Positions 11,901-19,715 of a DNA stretch of 25,000 nucleotides are shown one piece after another. Source of the stretch: Glandiceps talaboti (taxonomy: Eukaryota > Hemichordata > Enteropneusta > Spengelidae); the NCBI RefSeq assembly GCF_964340395.1, contig NC_135557.1, positions 25,752,614-25,777,613 of the forward strand, given 5' to 3'. Both the position numbers and the translations under genes were made by a program. How positions within the stretch are numbered: the first letter of the stretch is position 1; each line of letters begins with the position of its first letter. The notes below the pieces were generated by a model. That model was not told the DNA's origin. It saw only the letters and a list, made by a program, of their open reading frames with translations, and did no database searches.

Positions 11901-14900
11901 AAAGGGAGCCACGGTATTATAAGTAGGAAATGCAAGTCATCGCCACAAAATGTATCAAAGGAAGCCATGGTATTAGTAGGAAATGCAACTCGGTTCGATA
12001 CCCCGAGCGACTCGAGTTGAAGCCGATCCCTAAACATTTTTTACATCCAAAATGTCAAATTATGATAATTTACTTCTATTTACCTGTAGATTTGTTTGCC
12101 AAAAATAATTTTGGTTACTTTTCGGAAATCACATCCCAAAGAAATATGGTGTCATTTCAGCCTATAGCAGTACAGTCTGCATATTGTGCTCGTCTACATG
12201 TACTTCTGAATCACATATATGTGTCCTTATTTACTTCTTTTAGACATAACCAACTGTTCCCGTAGTATTGTGACCAACAAGTACCTTGTCTTTGGGTCGA
12301 CGTTATTGAAAAAATGAAATGTAAAATAAAATAAATCCCGATCTACCTAGGTTACAGAAAAACATTTCTTTTTATATTTTTTGCCTATCGTACCTCATTC
12401 ATATTTTTTTTGCAGAGCGGATATTTTCTCCCTCTCAGTGGAGGCATAGACAGTTCAGCAGCTGCCTGTCTTGTAGCATCCATGTGTCGTCTTGTCTGTG
12501 ATGCCGTTTCCAATGGAAGTTAGTCAACCTTATTAATATTATCATAATATATAATATTGCAAATTCAAATTTAGCCAATAAACACATCATACAACCTTGT
12601 GTAAAAACGGTAGACAAGTAAGATCTTGTAATTATAGTTATGTGTTCAACTCATGTTATATATGACGTAGTGTCAATAACCTGATAAGAATGTTGCTATG
12701 AATACGGAAGAAAGGAGCATGCCACGAAATTTAATGTTGAATTTATCCCTACTAAAATAATCAATGATATCATATTGTTTGTGTACATGATAAAATGTTC
12801 ATATTAGAATATATTTACTACATATTTTTATATATAACTCACATTTCTTTATAATACAAACTGTCAAATTTTCCAAAGAGAAAGGAAATGATTCACTGAA
12901 GATAGAGTTGTATTGTTATTCAGATGTTGATGTATTGCATGATGTGCAAAAACTGGTTGATGACTCTACCTACATACCAGTACACCCCAAGGAGTTAGCT
13001 AATAAACTATTTACAACCTGTTACATGGGGACGGTTAATTCGTCAGCTGACACAAAGGAGAGGGCCAGGATGTTGGCAGAAGATATAGGAAAGTAAGACG
13101 AAATTAGACTGTAAATTTGTTTCATTTCTACTGCCCTTAAAATAGGATATTTAGGCACTTTTTTACTTATGTATAATGAATTGCCATTGCCCGCCAGTCT
13201 GTCCACCATGCAGATGAGTATTTTGCGGATGCCTGATGTAAAACTCTGAAGGCAGTAATGTTTTCGGCATTGTATTGCAGTGCAGATACTATTAAATTGA
13301 ATGTGAACTGAGAGCTGCGATAATGACTGGTATTTATGCATTGTCTGTCATACTGATATCGGTGCCTTTCCAAAGTTATCATTTAGGTGTCACCATAGAT
13401 ACCGCAGTGAGTGCAGTTTTGGGTATCTTCACCATGGTAACTGGAAAAATACCAAGATTTAAAGTTAATGAGGGTGGAATTCGAGAAAATTTAGCACTTC
13501 AAAATGTGCAGGTACATTACGATAGTATATCCTCTCTCGATACCATGCTAAGCTTCCAAAGATAACCAGCAAACCTTACTTATAGAAGAACATATCTGCC
13601 ATGAAGGTCTGAAACGATGAAGCAGAGTTGTTGGAACCATGTCTGAAGTCCAGTCAGTATATTTCTCTTGAACTCAACGAGACATGTATTTTTATCATTT
13701 TCAGTTACAAACTGATGAAAGTTTGTTCTCTTAGTATTAAGACATAAAAAAGCTTAAAAGTGCACAATATATTACATATTACTTAGAATGTGTGAGTTCA
13801 GTTTGTAATATTTCATACTTTGAAACATGTGGTATTATTTTATCCACTGGTAAAGCTGATATCCATGCGACAAAGACCATATTTGTAAATCTGAATATAT
13901 GTATGACGTCTTCCCAGGCTCGTCTCCGAATGGTTCTGTCCTACCTGTTTGCTCAACTAATACTATGGTCCAGAGGGATGAGTGGTAGTCTATTGGTTCT
14001 TGGCTCGACTAATGTGGATGAAAGGTACGATTTGCTAAAATTAATCTGCATTTGCATCAATTATCGATATGTTTGTGCGTGTGTCACATGGTGACATTAA
14101 TGGTTATTTGTAAAGTGTTTACGTTTCCGTATACGTTACGTCCAGCAAGTTTGCATCAGGGTAACCTGGCATAATTAACATAAAATAGGCGCCATTTTAC
14201 TTATTCAACCAATCCGTGATAGCCATGAAACTTACTAAAATTGTATTGCTGTGTTTACAGTCTTTGTGGTGAGAACCCTTGCCAGGGTAAAAACCCAGCT
14301 TACTTGTGCACCGTATTGTATCAATAATGTTTTTGGTTTTTTTATAAAAAAAAGATGGTTCGGGATGTGTATCATTACCACAACCCATGCACATTAATTG
14401 ATTGCATTACACTAAAGTCTGTTTGACAATTCATTTCATCTAGGCAAGCCGATGATAGTTTTTGTTTTGATTTCACAACTTCTCATACAATACTTACAAG
14501 TATTATAATGCTTACATGCAGGTTAAAACTGGTCATTGATCAAATTAACTATGTAGACATTATACTGTATAAAATCACATTCTGTTTTCAGTTTAAGAGG
14601 ATATTTAACCAAATATGACTGCTCCAGTGCCGATGTGAATCCCATTGGTGGCCTTAGTAAGGCAGACCTGAGAAAATTTGTTATTTATTCTAGAGAGAAT
14701 TTCAACTTCCACTCTCTAGATAGGTTAGTAAGATTATCTATTACATATCTAATTATAAATGCAATGCCATTGTTTGAGGATAGGAGCATCCTGACTATTT
14801 ACTGGGCAGATTAGGACGATATTAATGACCAGAAATATTGAATTAAATTGAATCTTTATCGAGAACGTCTGAAGAGTGAAAGGCTAGAAAATAGATAAAC

Positions 14901-17900
14901 ATTTTTTCTGCTGCTATCCAGAGATATTTTCTTCGAAAACTTTGAAAGTTGATTAGAATGTCAAATCGCATTTTTTTTCTGATAACATGACTGAAGTGGG
15001 ATTTAGAAATACATTGACCCAAAGCTACTTTGGCAAGAAACTTTACACAGAAATAGATATCAATGTTCATTATTTTACCTTTATGAATGCAAAAAAAAAA
15101 ATTTAGGATCGGCAGCTTAACTAGGGTCGGTCGGGTTACCAGAAACACATACACCATTTTTTTCATTTGGTGAAAATGAAATTATTATGTGACTGCTGCA
15201 GGGTCATGTTGGAATAATCGTCGAACACGATAACAAACAAAAAAGCAAGAATTATAATAATATATATGAAATAGAAAATGTTAGATCAATTATATATCAG
15301 TAAACCGATATTCATACTCTTTCTTGAAACTTTCCCTGACTTGAGTGCTGCTAATTTTGTCCAGATTATTGCTTCATAATTGTGAACCAATAATATTTAC
15401 GAGAATAGGGCACTTTCAAACATGCCATTTTGAATGTTGCATCATGGGCAATCGGATAATCAATATCAATATATCATTACTGTAAATTATATTGTTACAC
15501 TGTTTGTAACCACAACTAACCAATTCATGGTTTGCCTGACCTGTATAGGAGGTTTATTCTATTCGATAGATAGCTCCAGATAAGATATTACGCTAACCAC
15601 AGACAATCCCATAGTCCTTTGCCTCTGAGCATGCCTCTTGCAAGTTCTCTATTGTAGTGCAAGTGTCTCATGTAATTAACAGTGATTTCTTCAAGATGCT
15701 CTCAAATCTAGGCAATCTAACTAATTCCCAAAAAAATAAATACTTTCAACATACACTCGAATATTACCGTCCTAATGTGAGCACCTATGCCTTTGTATCG
15801 GAATATTGTCTGTCCGCCTCACGTAGGGCAGATTGCTATCCGATCCCCAATGTATACATTCCGTAAGATTGTATCCATGATTGTTTCTCCGTTTCAGAAT
15901 TCTGGAAGCGCCACCAACAGCAGAACTAGAGCCTCTAGTTGCAGGACAGATATGTCAAAAAGATGACGTAAGATGTGTAACATATACAAGTCATAGTGGA
16001 AGGGATTAAGGTGTTCAATGATATTTTCCCTACAATTAAATATTGTACTTTGTAAACTTATAGAAAATTATTTTTGTTGCGCAATGAAAAACTGAAATAC
16101 AGTCATATTTGAAAGGTTTATATTATGGCATGTAGACATACACATTTGGAACCTTTGCATGTATCTGATCATTCCTCACTGTAGTGACAACTTATTAATC
16201 AATGAACCAATCGATCAATTAAGGAATTTGTATAAATCGCCAAAATCTAATACGAAGTAATATTCTGTGGCGCTGAACAAGAAGAAAACAAGAATCGTAT
16301 AAGTATTATTTTTCATCTTTACCTTGTTACAGTTTCCCAAATTTCGGAACCACGAATGATTGATTGAAACTTCAACAGAGCTCGAGAGTCGCCATGTTTA
16401 ACATCTGTTTGACCTCCTGCAATGCATCGTCATCGAACAATACACTTTGACCTATGGATGAGTGACTAACGACAGCACTTTAAAATCCTTATCTATCTGG
16501 AGAACATTTGAAATTATATTCTTTTGATCTTCTCTCTGATCCGGTTTTAAACAAGCTCAGTCCCACAAACTGATTGAAGATTCAAAATATTGATGTTCGA
16601 AATTCAATATCAAAAATCCAAATTCAAATTCCAAAATCACATGTAATTCTAAATGTTTAATGCTTAATACGAATTCATAGTCTGAAATTACATCAAACAA
16701 CGAATCATTTCATCTCTAGATAGATTAGGATTTCACTTGGAAGTCGGTAGTCACACACCCCTATGAGAGAATGTCATTTTATAAGTATGTTCTATATTAT
16801 ATTTACAGGCTGACATGGGAATGACCCATAGTGAGTTAACGGTGTATAGTCAACTGCGTAAAATATCTCAATGTGGTCCATATGGTATGTTTTGTAAATT
16901 AGTTCATCAGTGGAAAGACAAATGTTCTCCTACAGAGGTAAATGTTAATTTTAAAAACAGACGTTGGTTTGTAAAGTGAATATATGAATACACATCATCA
17001 TTATCATCCCCAAATGGAGATGGCTATTAGTCATCGACATGTTGGAAGACTTTCATATTGTATTGAACTGTTGATGGAATCAATTAATTTTTGTTGAGAA
17101 TTCTACACAGTGAATTAAATTATTCAACCATCATCACAAATTTCAGTACAAATTTATTTGATATTAGTGTGCATTTTCTAGTCCTTTTCATTTCGGTTTA
17201 CCTACTCATTGATGTCCCTCGACCCCCCACCCGTGAAAATTGTTGTATACATATCCCCATTCTGATCGTTGATGGCGCTCTTTACATTTAACATTACAAG
17301 CATTCATACGAGGACCAAGTCTCATCTATGCTATGTGCAGACTCGAACTCAACTCATTAGCCAGGTGTCCCATACTGACCGTCAATTTCTATTTGGCCCG
17401 CCCCCTATCTCTGTATTGGTATAGTGTGAGTGTCTAATTCAGGTAGTTATGTGTTTTCCAAATATTCTCTGTTATTGGTTTCTTAACGAGCGTCAATGTC
17501 TTGTATACTATACCATCCACAGGTTGCCCAGAAAGTGAAAAGTTTCTTCCACTTCTCTTCATTAAATCGACATAAAATGACAGTGCTGACACCCTCCTAC
17601 TATGTTGCGGCTTACAGTCCAGACGACAACCGTTTTGATCAACGACAATTTTTGTATAATGTATACTGGCCGTGGCAGTTCCGATACATTGATGAACAGG
17701 TACAAATTATTGGTGAAATGTACTCTTATACTCTTTCAAATACAACCAAGCTGTGTGTAACAATATATCTCACTTCACAATATTCGAATAAAAGTTATGA
17801 GGCATTGACCTTCTCTTTGTAATTTTTAACATCTCATATTTGACCATAAGACCAGTAGGAGATTGATTACAGTCCTTTCAATGCAACTCTGAATGTCATT

Positions 17901-18051
17901 GAGTAATACATTTATTTGATTATAACTATGTTTACGTCTTAATATATGTTTTTCTTAGGTGGCTGTCCTTGAACAAATAGAATTAAAAGAAGACAAGATC
18001 AAAGATGATACCTTTGGTGCTTTGAAACCAGCCGAAAGAAAAGATGATTAA
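1740..18051 (+). CDS. NADSYN1: Glutamine-dependent NAD+ synthetase, complete 19-exon gene
   Basis: Makes NAD+ from nicotinic acid adenine dinucleotide, ATP and glutamine, the last step of the Preiss-Handler and de novo NAD routes; the family is cytosolic. Coding exons: 1740-1824, 2379-2439, 5285-5401, 5671-5724, 7384-7525, 8226-8314, 8779-8896, 9575-9706, 10581-10655, 11460-11633, 12416-12518, 12924-13092, 13376-13511, 13918-14024, 14592-14723, 15898-15967, 16809-16937, 17523-17699, 17959-18051. They sum to 2163 nt, 720 residues plus stop; human NADSYN1 is 706 residues. Residues 1-~290 are the carbon-nitrogen hydrolase (nitrilase) glutaminase domain with the E45/K114/C175 triad at the same numbers as human. 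Residues ~325-690 are the NAD synthetase domain with PP-loop SGGIDSS (357-363), GSTNVDE (514-520) and [10 protein letters not shown]. No frameshift or missing key residue was seen. Alignment to human NADSYN1 is from memory, but all 18 junctions keep frame, which strongly supports the model. Confidence 0.96.
2379..2439 (+). CDS. NADSYN1: NADSYN1 exon 2 (residues 29-48), catalytic Glu
   Basis: A 61-nt exon after acceptor TACAG, ending at donor GTAATG. Encodes [13 protein letters not shown]45 in PELE is the general-base glutamate of the nitrilase Glu-Lys-Cys triad. Confidence 0.93.
2613..2850 (-). mobile_element. tRNA-derived SINE, minus orientation, in NADSYN1 intron 2
   Basis: Read on the minus strand it starts near 2850 with a tRNA-like head. 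A box-A-like ATGGTTAGCGTGACCGG lies at 2826-2842 and a near-perfect box B, CAGGTTCGAGCCCTG, at 2793-2807, spaced as in a tRNA gene. The body follows, then a tail with GAGCGCTATATAAGAA near 2624-2638, an ending common on invertebrate SINEs. The two boxes at correct spacing are direct evidence for an internal RNA polymerase III promoter; the SINE assignment is inference from that plus the tail. No target-site duplication was found, perhaps because microsatellites flank both sides. Confidence 0.72.
2864..3058. repeat. Compound microsatellite (TG)n-(TGCA)n-(TATG)n
   Basis: About 65 bp of alternating TG, then a short TATG/TGCA block, then about 95 bp of TATG, right beside the head end of the SINE. 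Open frames across it encode only repeats of VC or VCMY and are not genes. Confidence 0.97.
3059..5284. other. Rest of NADSYN1 intron 2, no gene seen
   Basis: The longest intron of the gene (2440-5284). Beyond the SINE and microsatellite I see a pentamer run (TATGC)n at about 4643-4676, imperfect at its end, and no recognised coding sequence. Confidence 0.6.
5285..5401 (+). CDS. NADSYN1: NADSYN1 exon 3 (residues 49-87)
   Basis: Acceptor TTTGCAG, donor GTAAGT. Encodes [13 protein letters not shown], then [21 protein letters not shown], the conserved part of the glutaminase domain after the catalytic glutamate. Ends two bases into M88. Confidence 0.95.
5671..5724 (+). CDS. NADSYN1: NADSYN1 exon 4 (residues 88-105)
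   Basis: A 54-nt exon encoding [17 protein letters not shown] plus two bases of R106. Its last four bases, ACAG, with donor GTAAGT are also the first ten bases of the 40-bp minisatellite that fills the next intron. Reading past the donor gives AGG TAA, a stop at once, so use of any downstream copy of the donor would truncate the enzyme just after residue 106. Confidence 0.95.
5721..7160 (+). repeat. 40-bp minisatellite, 36 units, each copying the exon 4 splice donor
   Basis: Thirty-six head-to-tail units, each exactly 40 bp with no indel (unit starts at 5721 + 40n). The first unit overlaps the last four bases of exon 4. Each unit begins ACAG or ACTG followed by GTAAGT (14 units), GTAAGA (16), GTAAAT (4) or GTATGC (2), then ACTAAACCAG (ACTAAATCAG in some units), a TCACCA block and CTAAC(A/T)ATA. 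Thus each unit carries a 5' splice-site-like sequence, branchpoint-like ACTAAA and CTAAC, and an AG. Units differ by substitutions at a few positions. The array takes up about 87% of intron 4. There are no unique spacers, so it is not a CRISPR array. Confidence 0.98.
7384..7525 (+). CDS. NADSYN1: NADSYN1 exon 5 (residues 106-153), catalytic Lys
   Basis: Acceptor TTTACAG, donor GTAGGT. Encodes [20 protein letters not shown], then RWFKGW and [10 protein letters not shown]114 in IRPK is the triad lysine. The first base completes R106 with the two bases from exon 4, so the minisatellite intron must be removed exactly from its first donor to keep frame. Confidence 0.96.
7526..8225. other. NADSYN1 intron 5, nothing recognised
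   Basis: No coding sequence or repeat of note. Only a short inverted repeat, TGCCA...TGGCA, near 7930. A 185-residue open frame antisense to its end and to exon 6 has no family features. Confidence 0.6.
8226..8314 (+). CDS. NADSYN1: NADSYN1 exon 6 (residues 154-182), catalytic Cys
   Basis: Acceptor TTGTAG, donor GTAATA. Encodes [21 protein letters not shown]175 in MEVCEELW is the nucleophile that forms the thioester with glutamine in the glutaminase reaction. Confidence 0.95.
8779..8896 (+). CDS. NADSYN1: NADSYN1 exon 7 (residues 183-222)
   Basis: Acceptor TTCCAG, donor GTACGT. Encodes [20 protein letters not shown], then [13 protein letters not shown]. The family motif [20 protein letters not shown] is clearly recognisable. 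Confidence 0.95.
9013..9411. repeat. Long TTC (GAA) trinucleotide tract in NADSYN1 intron 7
   Basis: About 400 bp of TTC on the sense strand, interrupted at intervals by TTG (TTCTTG units), taking up nearly 60% of intron 7 (8897-9574). It is an almost pure polypyrimidine strand broken only by the G of the TTG interruptions. The long open frames over it (poly-E, R, S, L, F) are products of the repeat. Confidence 0.98.
9575..9706 (+). CDS. NADSYN1: NADSYN1 exon 8 (residues 223-266)
   Basis: Acceptor TTTTCAG, donor GTATGT, phase 0 at both ends. Encodes [16 protein letters not shown], then [19 protein letters not shown] and QFSLNEV, the last third of the nitrilase fold. Confidence 0.96.
10096..10347 (+). 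mobile_element. MITE-like element, copy A (NADSYN1 intron 8)
   Basis: About 252 bp with imperfect terminal inverted repeats: left AATACACAACTTGCAA and, on the opposite strand at the right end, AATAGGGAACTTGCAA. It carries no open frame. Internal blocks GCAAAGGACTATGGGAT, TATCTGGAGCTA-like and CCCATGATGCAACATTCA recur in inverted orientation at 15404-15653. A perfect 14-bp palindrome, CTGAGCATGCTCAG, lies near the left end. No target-site duplication is evident. It resembles a non-autonomous DNA transposon; the superfamily is unknown to me. Confidence 0.7.
10581..10655 (+). CDS. NADSYN1: NADSYN1 exon 9 (residues 267-291)
   Basis: Acceptor TATTTAG, donor GTAAAG, phase 0 at both ends. Encodes [20 protein letters not shown], then SRGLQ, matching the family's [20 protein letters not shown] linker at the end of the glutaminase domain. 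Confidence 0.94.
10930..11165. repeat. Imperfect palindrome / foldback element in NADSYN1 intron 9
   Basis: The centre is a strong hairpin: ACTGTGTAGCAAACT (11021-11035), loop GGAA, then AGTTTTCTACACAGT (11040-11054), 15 bp with one mismatch. Weaker complementarity extends outwards (GCCGGTG against CACTGGC), and both ends carry ACTAGTG(C/T)GAC in opposite orientation near 10941 and 11148. It is more GC-rich than its surroundings. This fits a foldback or MITE insertion; the 76-residue open frame through it is probably incidental. Confidence 0.55.
11460..11633 (+). CDS. NADSYN1: NADSYN1 exon 10 (residues 292-349), interdomain region
   Basis: Acceptor ATTACAG, donor GTAGTG, phase 0 at both ends. 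Encodes [11 protein letters not shown], then [20 protein letters not shown] and WDYLRR. The [17 protein letters not shown] segment opens the NAD synthetase domain. Confidence 0.96.
11718..11990. repeat. 53-bp minisatellite, about five units, in intron 10
   Basis: Units of 53 bp, one of 56 bp, containing TCATCACCACAAAGCC, CAAATGGAGCC and ATTAGTAGGAAATGCAAG; the first and last copies are more divergent. It starts about 85 bp after the exon 10 donor. Confidence 0.93.
12416..12518 (+). CDS. NADSYN1: NADSYN1 exon 11 (residues 350-383), ATP PP-loop
   Basis: Acceptor TTTTGCAG, donor GTTAGT. Encodes [27 protein letters not shown] is the pyrophosphate-binding loop of N-type ATP pyrophosphatases (SGGVDS in the human enzyme), where ATP adenylates the substrate carboxylate. 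Ends one base into N384. Confidence 0.97.
12519..12923. other. NADSYN1 intron 11, nothing recognised
   Basis: AT-rich intron without repeats or open frames of interest. Confidence 0.6.
12924..13092 (+). CDS. NADSYN1: NADSYN1 exon 12 (residues 384-439)
   Basis: Acceptor TTATTCAG, donor GTAAGA. Encodes the variable helix [16 protein letters not shown], then [18 protein letters not shown] and [10 protein letters not shown], matching the human TTCYMASKNSSQ region of the synthetase domain. Confidence 0.95.
13376..13511 (+). CDS. NADSYN1: NADSYN1 exon 13 (residues 440-485)
   Basis: Acceptor is CCAAAG, with a weak pyrimidine tract (GTGCCTTTCC). The single first base completes N440. Donor GTACAT. 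Encodes [20 protein letters not shown], then [13 protein letters not shown], the conserved substrate-site segment RENLALQN. Confidence 0.94.
13918..14024 (+). CDS. NADSYN1: NADSYN1 exon 14 (residues 486-520)
   Basis: Acceptor TTCCCAG, donor GTACGA. Encodes [18 protein letters not shown], then [18 protein letters not shown] is the synthetase family's conserved G-[TS]-x-N-x-x-E element. Confidence 0.96.
14025..14591. other. NADSYN1 intron 14, nothing recognised
   Basis: AT-rich, with an A/T homopolymer-rich patch at about 14329-14355. No coding or repeat family recognised. Confidence 0.55.
14592..14723 (+). CDS. NADSYN1: NADSYN1 exon 15 (residues 521-564)
   Basis: Acceptor TTTTCAG, donor GTTAGT. 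Encodes [20 protein letters not shown], then [10 protein letters not shown]; the human sequence is [20 protein letters not shown]. Among the most conserved stretches of the protein. Confidence 0.97.
15404..15653 (-). mobile_element. MITE-like element, copy B, inverted (NADSYN1 intron 15)
   Basis: About 250 bp homologous to copy A (10096-10347) in reverse orientation. Its termini are AATAGGGCACTTTCAA on the left and, on the opposite strand at the right end, AATAGAGAACTTGCAA. Shared internal blocks include ATCCCATAGTCCTTTGCC and TGAATGTTGCATCATGGG. By eye the copies are roughly 70% identical, so the insertions are not recent. Confidence 0.7.
15898..15967 (+). CDS. NADSYN1: NADSYN1 exon 16 (residues 565-588)
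   Basis: Acceptor GTTTCAG, donor GTAAGA. Encodes [20 protein letters not shown] plus KDD, matching the human [20 protein letters not shown]. Confidence 0.95.
15968..16808. other. NADSYN1 intron 16, nothing recognised
   Basis: AT-rich. A patch at about 16575-16640 has loosely repeated ATTCAAAT-type words. No gene or mobile element recognised. Confidence 0.55.
16809..16937 (+). CDS. NADSYN1: NADSYN1 exon 17 (residues 589-631)
   Basis: Acceptor TTTACAG, donor GTAAAT, phase 0 at both ends. Encodes [20 protein letters not shown], then [15 protein letters not shown]; the DMGMTY-ELSVYGRLRK block is typical of eukaryotic NAD synthetases. Confidence 0.96.
16938..17522. other. NADSYN1 intron 17, nothing recognised
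   Basis: No repeat or coding sequence recognised. Confidence 0.55.
17523..17699 (+). CDS. NADSYN1: NADSYN1 exon 18 (residues 632-690)
   Basis: Acceptor ATCCACAG, donor GTACAA, phase 0 at both ends. Encodes [39 protein letters not shown], then [26 protein letters not shown] and YSPDDNRFD are signature C-terminal motifs of the family. Confidence 0.97.
17959..18051 (+). CDS. NADSYN1: NADSYN1 exon 19 (residues 691-720, stop TAA)
   Basis: Acceptor TTCTTAG. Encodes a charged, probably disordered tail, [20 protein letters not shown] and then [10 protein letters not shown]. It is longer than the human tail, and C-terminal tails vary within the family. Confidence 0.9.
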   Translation: MAVLEQIELKEDKIKDDTFGALKPAERKDD

Positions 18052-18056
18052 CAAGA

Positions 18057-18160
18057 CGAATGTGAGAGCTACAAATACTAACAATAGTTAATAAGCTTAA
18101 GAACACGGCGAATGGGAAAACTACAAATACTGACAATAGTTAATAAGATTAAGGTTGTAA
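18057..18160. repeat. Imperfect 52-bp tandem duplication just after the NADSYN1 stop
   Basis: CTACAAATACTAACAATAG at 18069 recurs as CTACAAATACTGACAATAG at 18121. Both are followed by TTAATAAG(C/A)TTAAG and preceded by a GCGAATG or ACGAATG word. Probably in the 3' UTR. Confidence 0.88.
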
Positions 18161-18197
18161 TTATACGATGAATGTTTTACGATCGATTATTACGCTC

Positions 18198-18399
18198 TAC
18201 TGTAGGTCTACCTACAGCTAAAATCTACAGTATGTCAGTGTACAACATACCATAATTCCTGTACTGTAGGTCTACATACAGCTAAAATCTACAGTGTGTC
18301 ATTGAATAACATATCATAATTCCTGTACTGTAGGTCGACATACAGCTGATATAAAATCTACAGTGTGTCATTGAACAACATACCATAATTCCTGTACCT
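18198..18399. repeat. Three tandem units of 64-69 bp with hairpin potential, NADSYN1 3' region
   Basis: Each unit starts TACTGTAGGTC(T/G)AC, continues CAGCT...AAAATCTACAGT and ends CATAATTCCTG. The first unit has an 8-bp inverted repeat, CTGTAGGT-CT-ACCTACAG. The others have one mismatch in the arm. The downstream CTACAGT offers a competing pairing with ACTGTAG. Confidence 0.9.
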
Positions 18400-18434
18400 A
18401 AAACACAAACTAATAATTTAAAATATGTATTTAG

Positions 18435-18440
18435 AATAAA
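18435..18440 (+). terminator. Possible NADSYN1 polyadenylation signal AATAAA
   Basis: A canonical AATAAA about 385 bp after the stop codon, past the two tandem-repeat blocks. Suggested only by its position; no transcript evidence is available. Confidence 0.35.
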
Positions 18441-19281
18441 ACTGCACGAGCTGCAAGTAGAACGTTTTTTTTTTAATGTTTTGTTACGTATAATAACATA
18501 CTCGTAATACAACGCAATGATGGTTTCTATCAAGATTTCTGCATGAACGCGCTTGCTGATCGAAAGAAGGCATATTAGTGACCCAACGTTGGGGGCGCAC
18601 TTATACGACGTAGCTTCAAGTAGTATCATGTAATATGACTGTGTTCATATTAATACCTCGTCATGTGTTATTGTTTATGCTAGGGAGTTCTGCCGGAGAC
18701 TCATACGCATCTGAATATAATACAATACACACGGGTTTAGATTTCCACTGATTGCATATGCGACAACCTGTTGCATGGCCGCTTGAGTTCACGGTACTTG
18801 TACTTTGAGACCTAACGTCGTAACCATGGTAACGGGTACTTGAGTGCAGTGCTCAGCTCAGACCGCCAAATAATTTACGGTCTTAGACCTCAGTAACTAT
18901 TAACTAGAATACTAAGTACGTAATGAATGTCGGATAATGTGACATTTTGTCTACGTTTTTACTATACCATGCTTTCCATAGCATATTGTAAGGTAATGCC
19001 GTTGGCATTATTCGCAAGGAAAGAGGCTGACCTTATATAAGAAATATATTGGCATAAATTGATACTTTTTTTAATCCTAGTAATGTATCCTATGAGCTTA
19101 ACACATACTAGTCATAGGCTATTAGCCCTTTTTTTAGCTTTAATTTGATATGATATATGATGCGATATGATTGTGTTCGGATGACAGATTTGTCTTGAAA
19201 TTTGCAGCTTGAGTTCTTGTTTATCATATAATATATGTCTCCTCCTCGTGAATATTTATATGTTATACAGATGTCGTGGAA
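18441..19281. other. Intergenic region between convergent genes
   Basis: No coding sequence recognised. It contains small palindromes, such as CCCAACGTTGGG near 18582, and a hairpin, AGACCG...CGGTCT, near 18863-18886. Minus-strand ATTAAA words at 19139-19144 and 19070-19075 could serve as polyadenylation signals for the minus-strand gene. Confidence 0.5.
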
Positions 19282-19328
19282 TTACTGTATGCTGCATCGC
19301 TTCTTGGTCTGAAGCTCCTGTGAAGAGC
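19282..19328 (-). CDS. GBP last coding exon with CAAX box CSIQ
   Basis: Acceptor TATTTCAG, then GC completing a serine codon, then [14 protein letters not shown] and TAA. The C-terminal CSIQ fits C-a-a-X; Q at the last position usually favours farnesylation. The preceding basic TKKR parallels the RRRK before CTIS in human GBP1. Placing this exon removes the alternative hydrophobic read-through tail of the previous exon. Confidence 0.82.
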
Positions 19329-19438
19329 CTGAAATAGAAATAAATCAACAGAAATTGACATCAGAGTGGGATATATAGGTGAAACATATTATCATCCGAA
19401 AATGATACTGCCGTTGCTAAATCCCAGTTGAACTACCA

Positions 19439-19487
<49 letters not shown>

Positions 19488-19623
19488 ACACACAGACACA
19501 TACACACACACACATACACATACACACACACATGCTAATATTACACGTAAACATTACATCAATATAATACAATGGCAACACACACACATACACACACATA
19601 CATACATACATACATACATACAT

Positions 19624-19715
<92 letters not shown>

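Noticed and set aside
11985-12020. A tRNA gene
   Set aside because: Only a T-arm/box-B-like piece is present; no box A, acceptor stem or anticodon arm can be drawn.
14843-15166. 107-residue minus-strand open frame in intron 15
   Set aside because: No family resemblance. Part of it (near 15110-15145, GGGTCGGTCGGGTTACC) might belong to an unknown dispersed repeat, but I could not support this.
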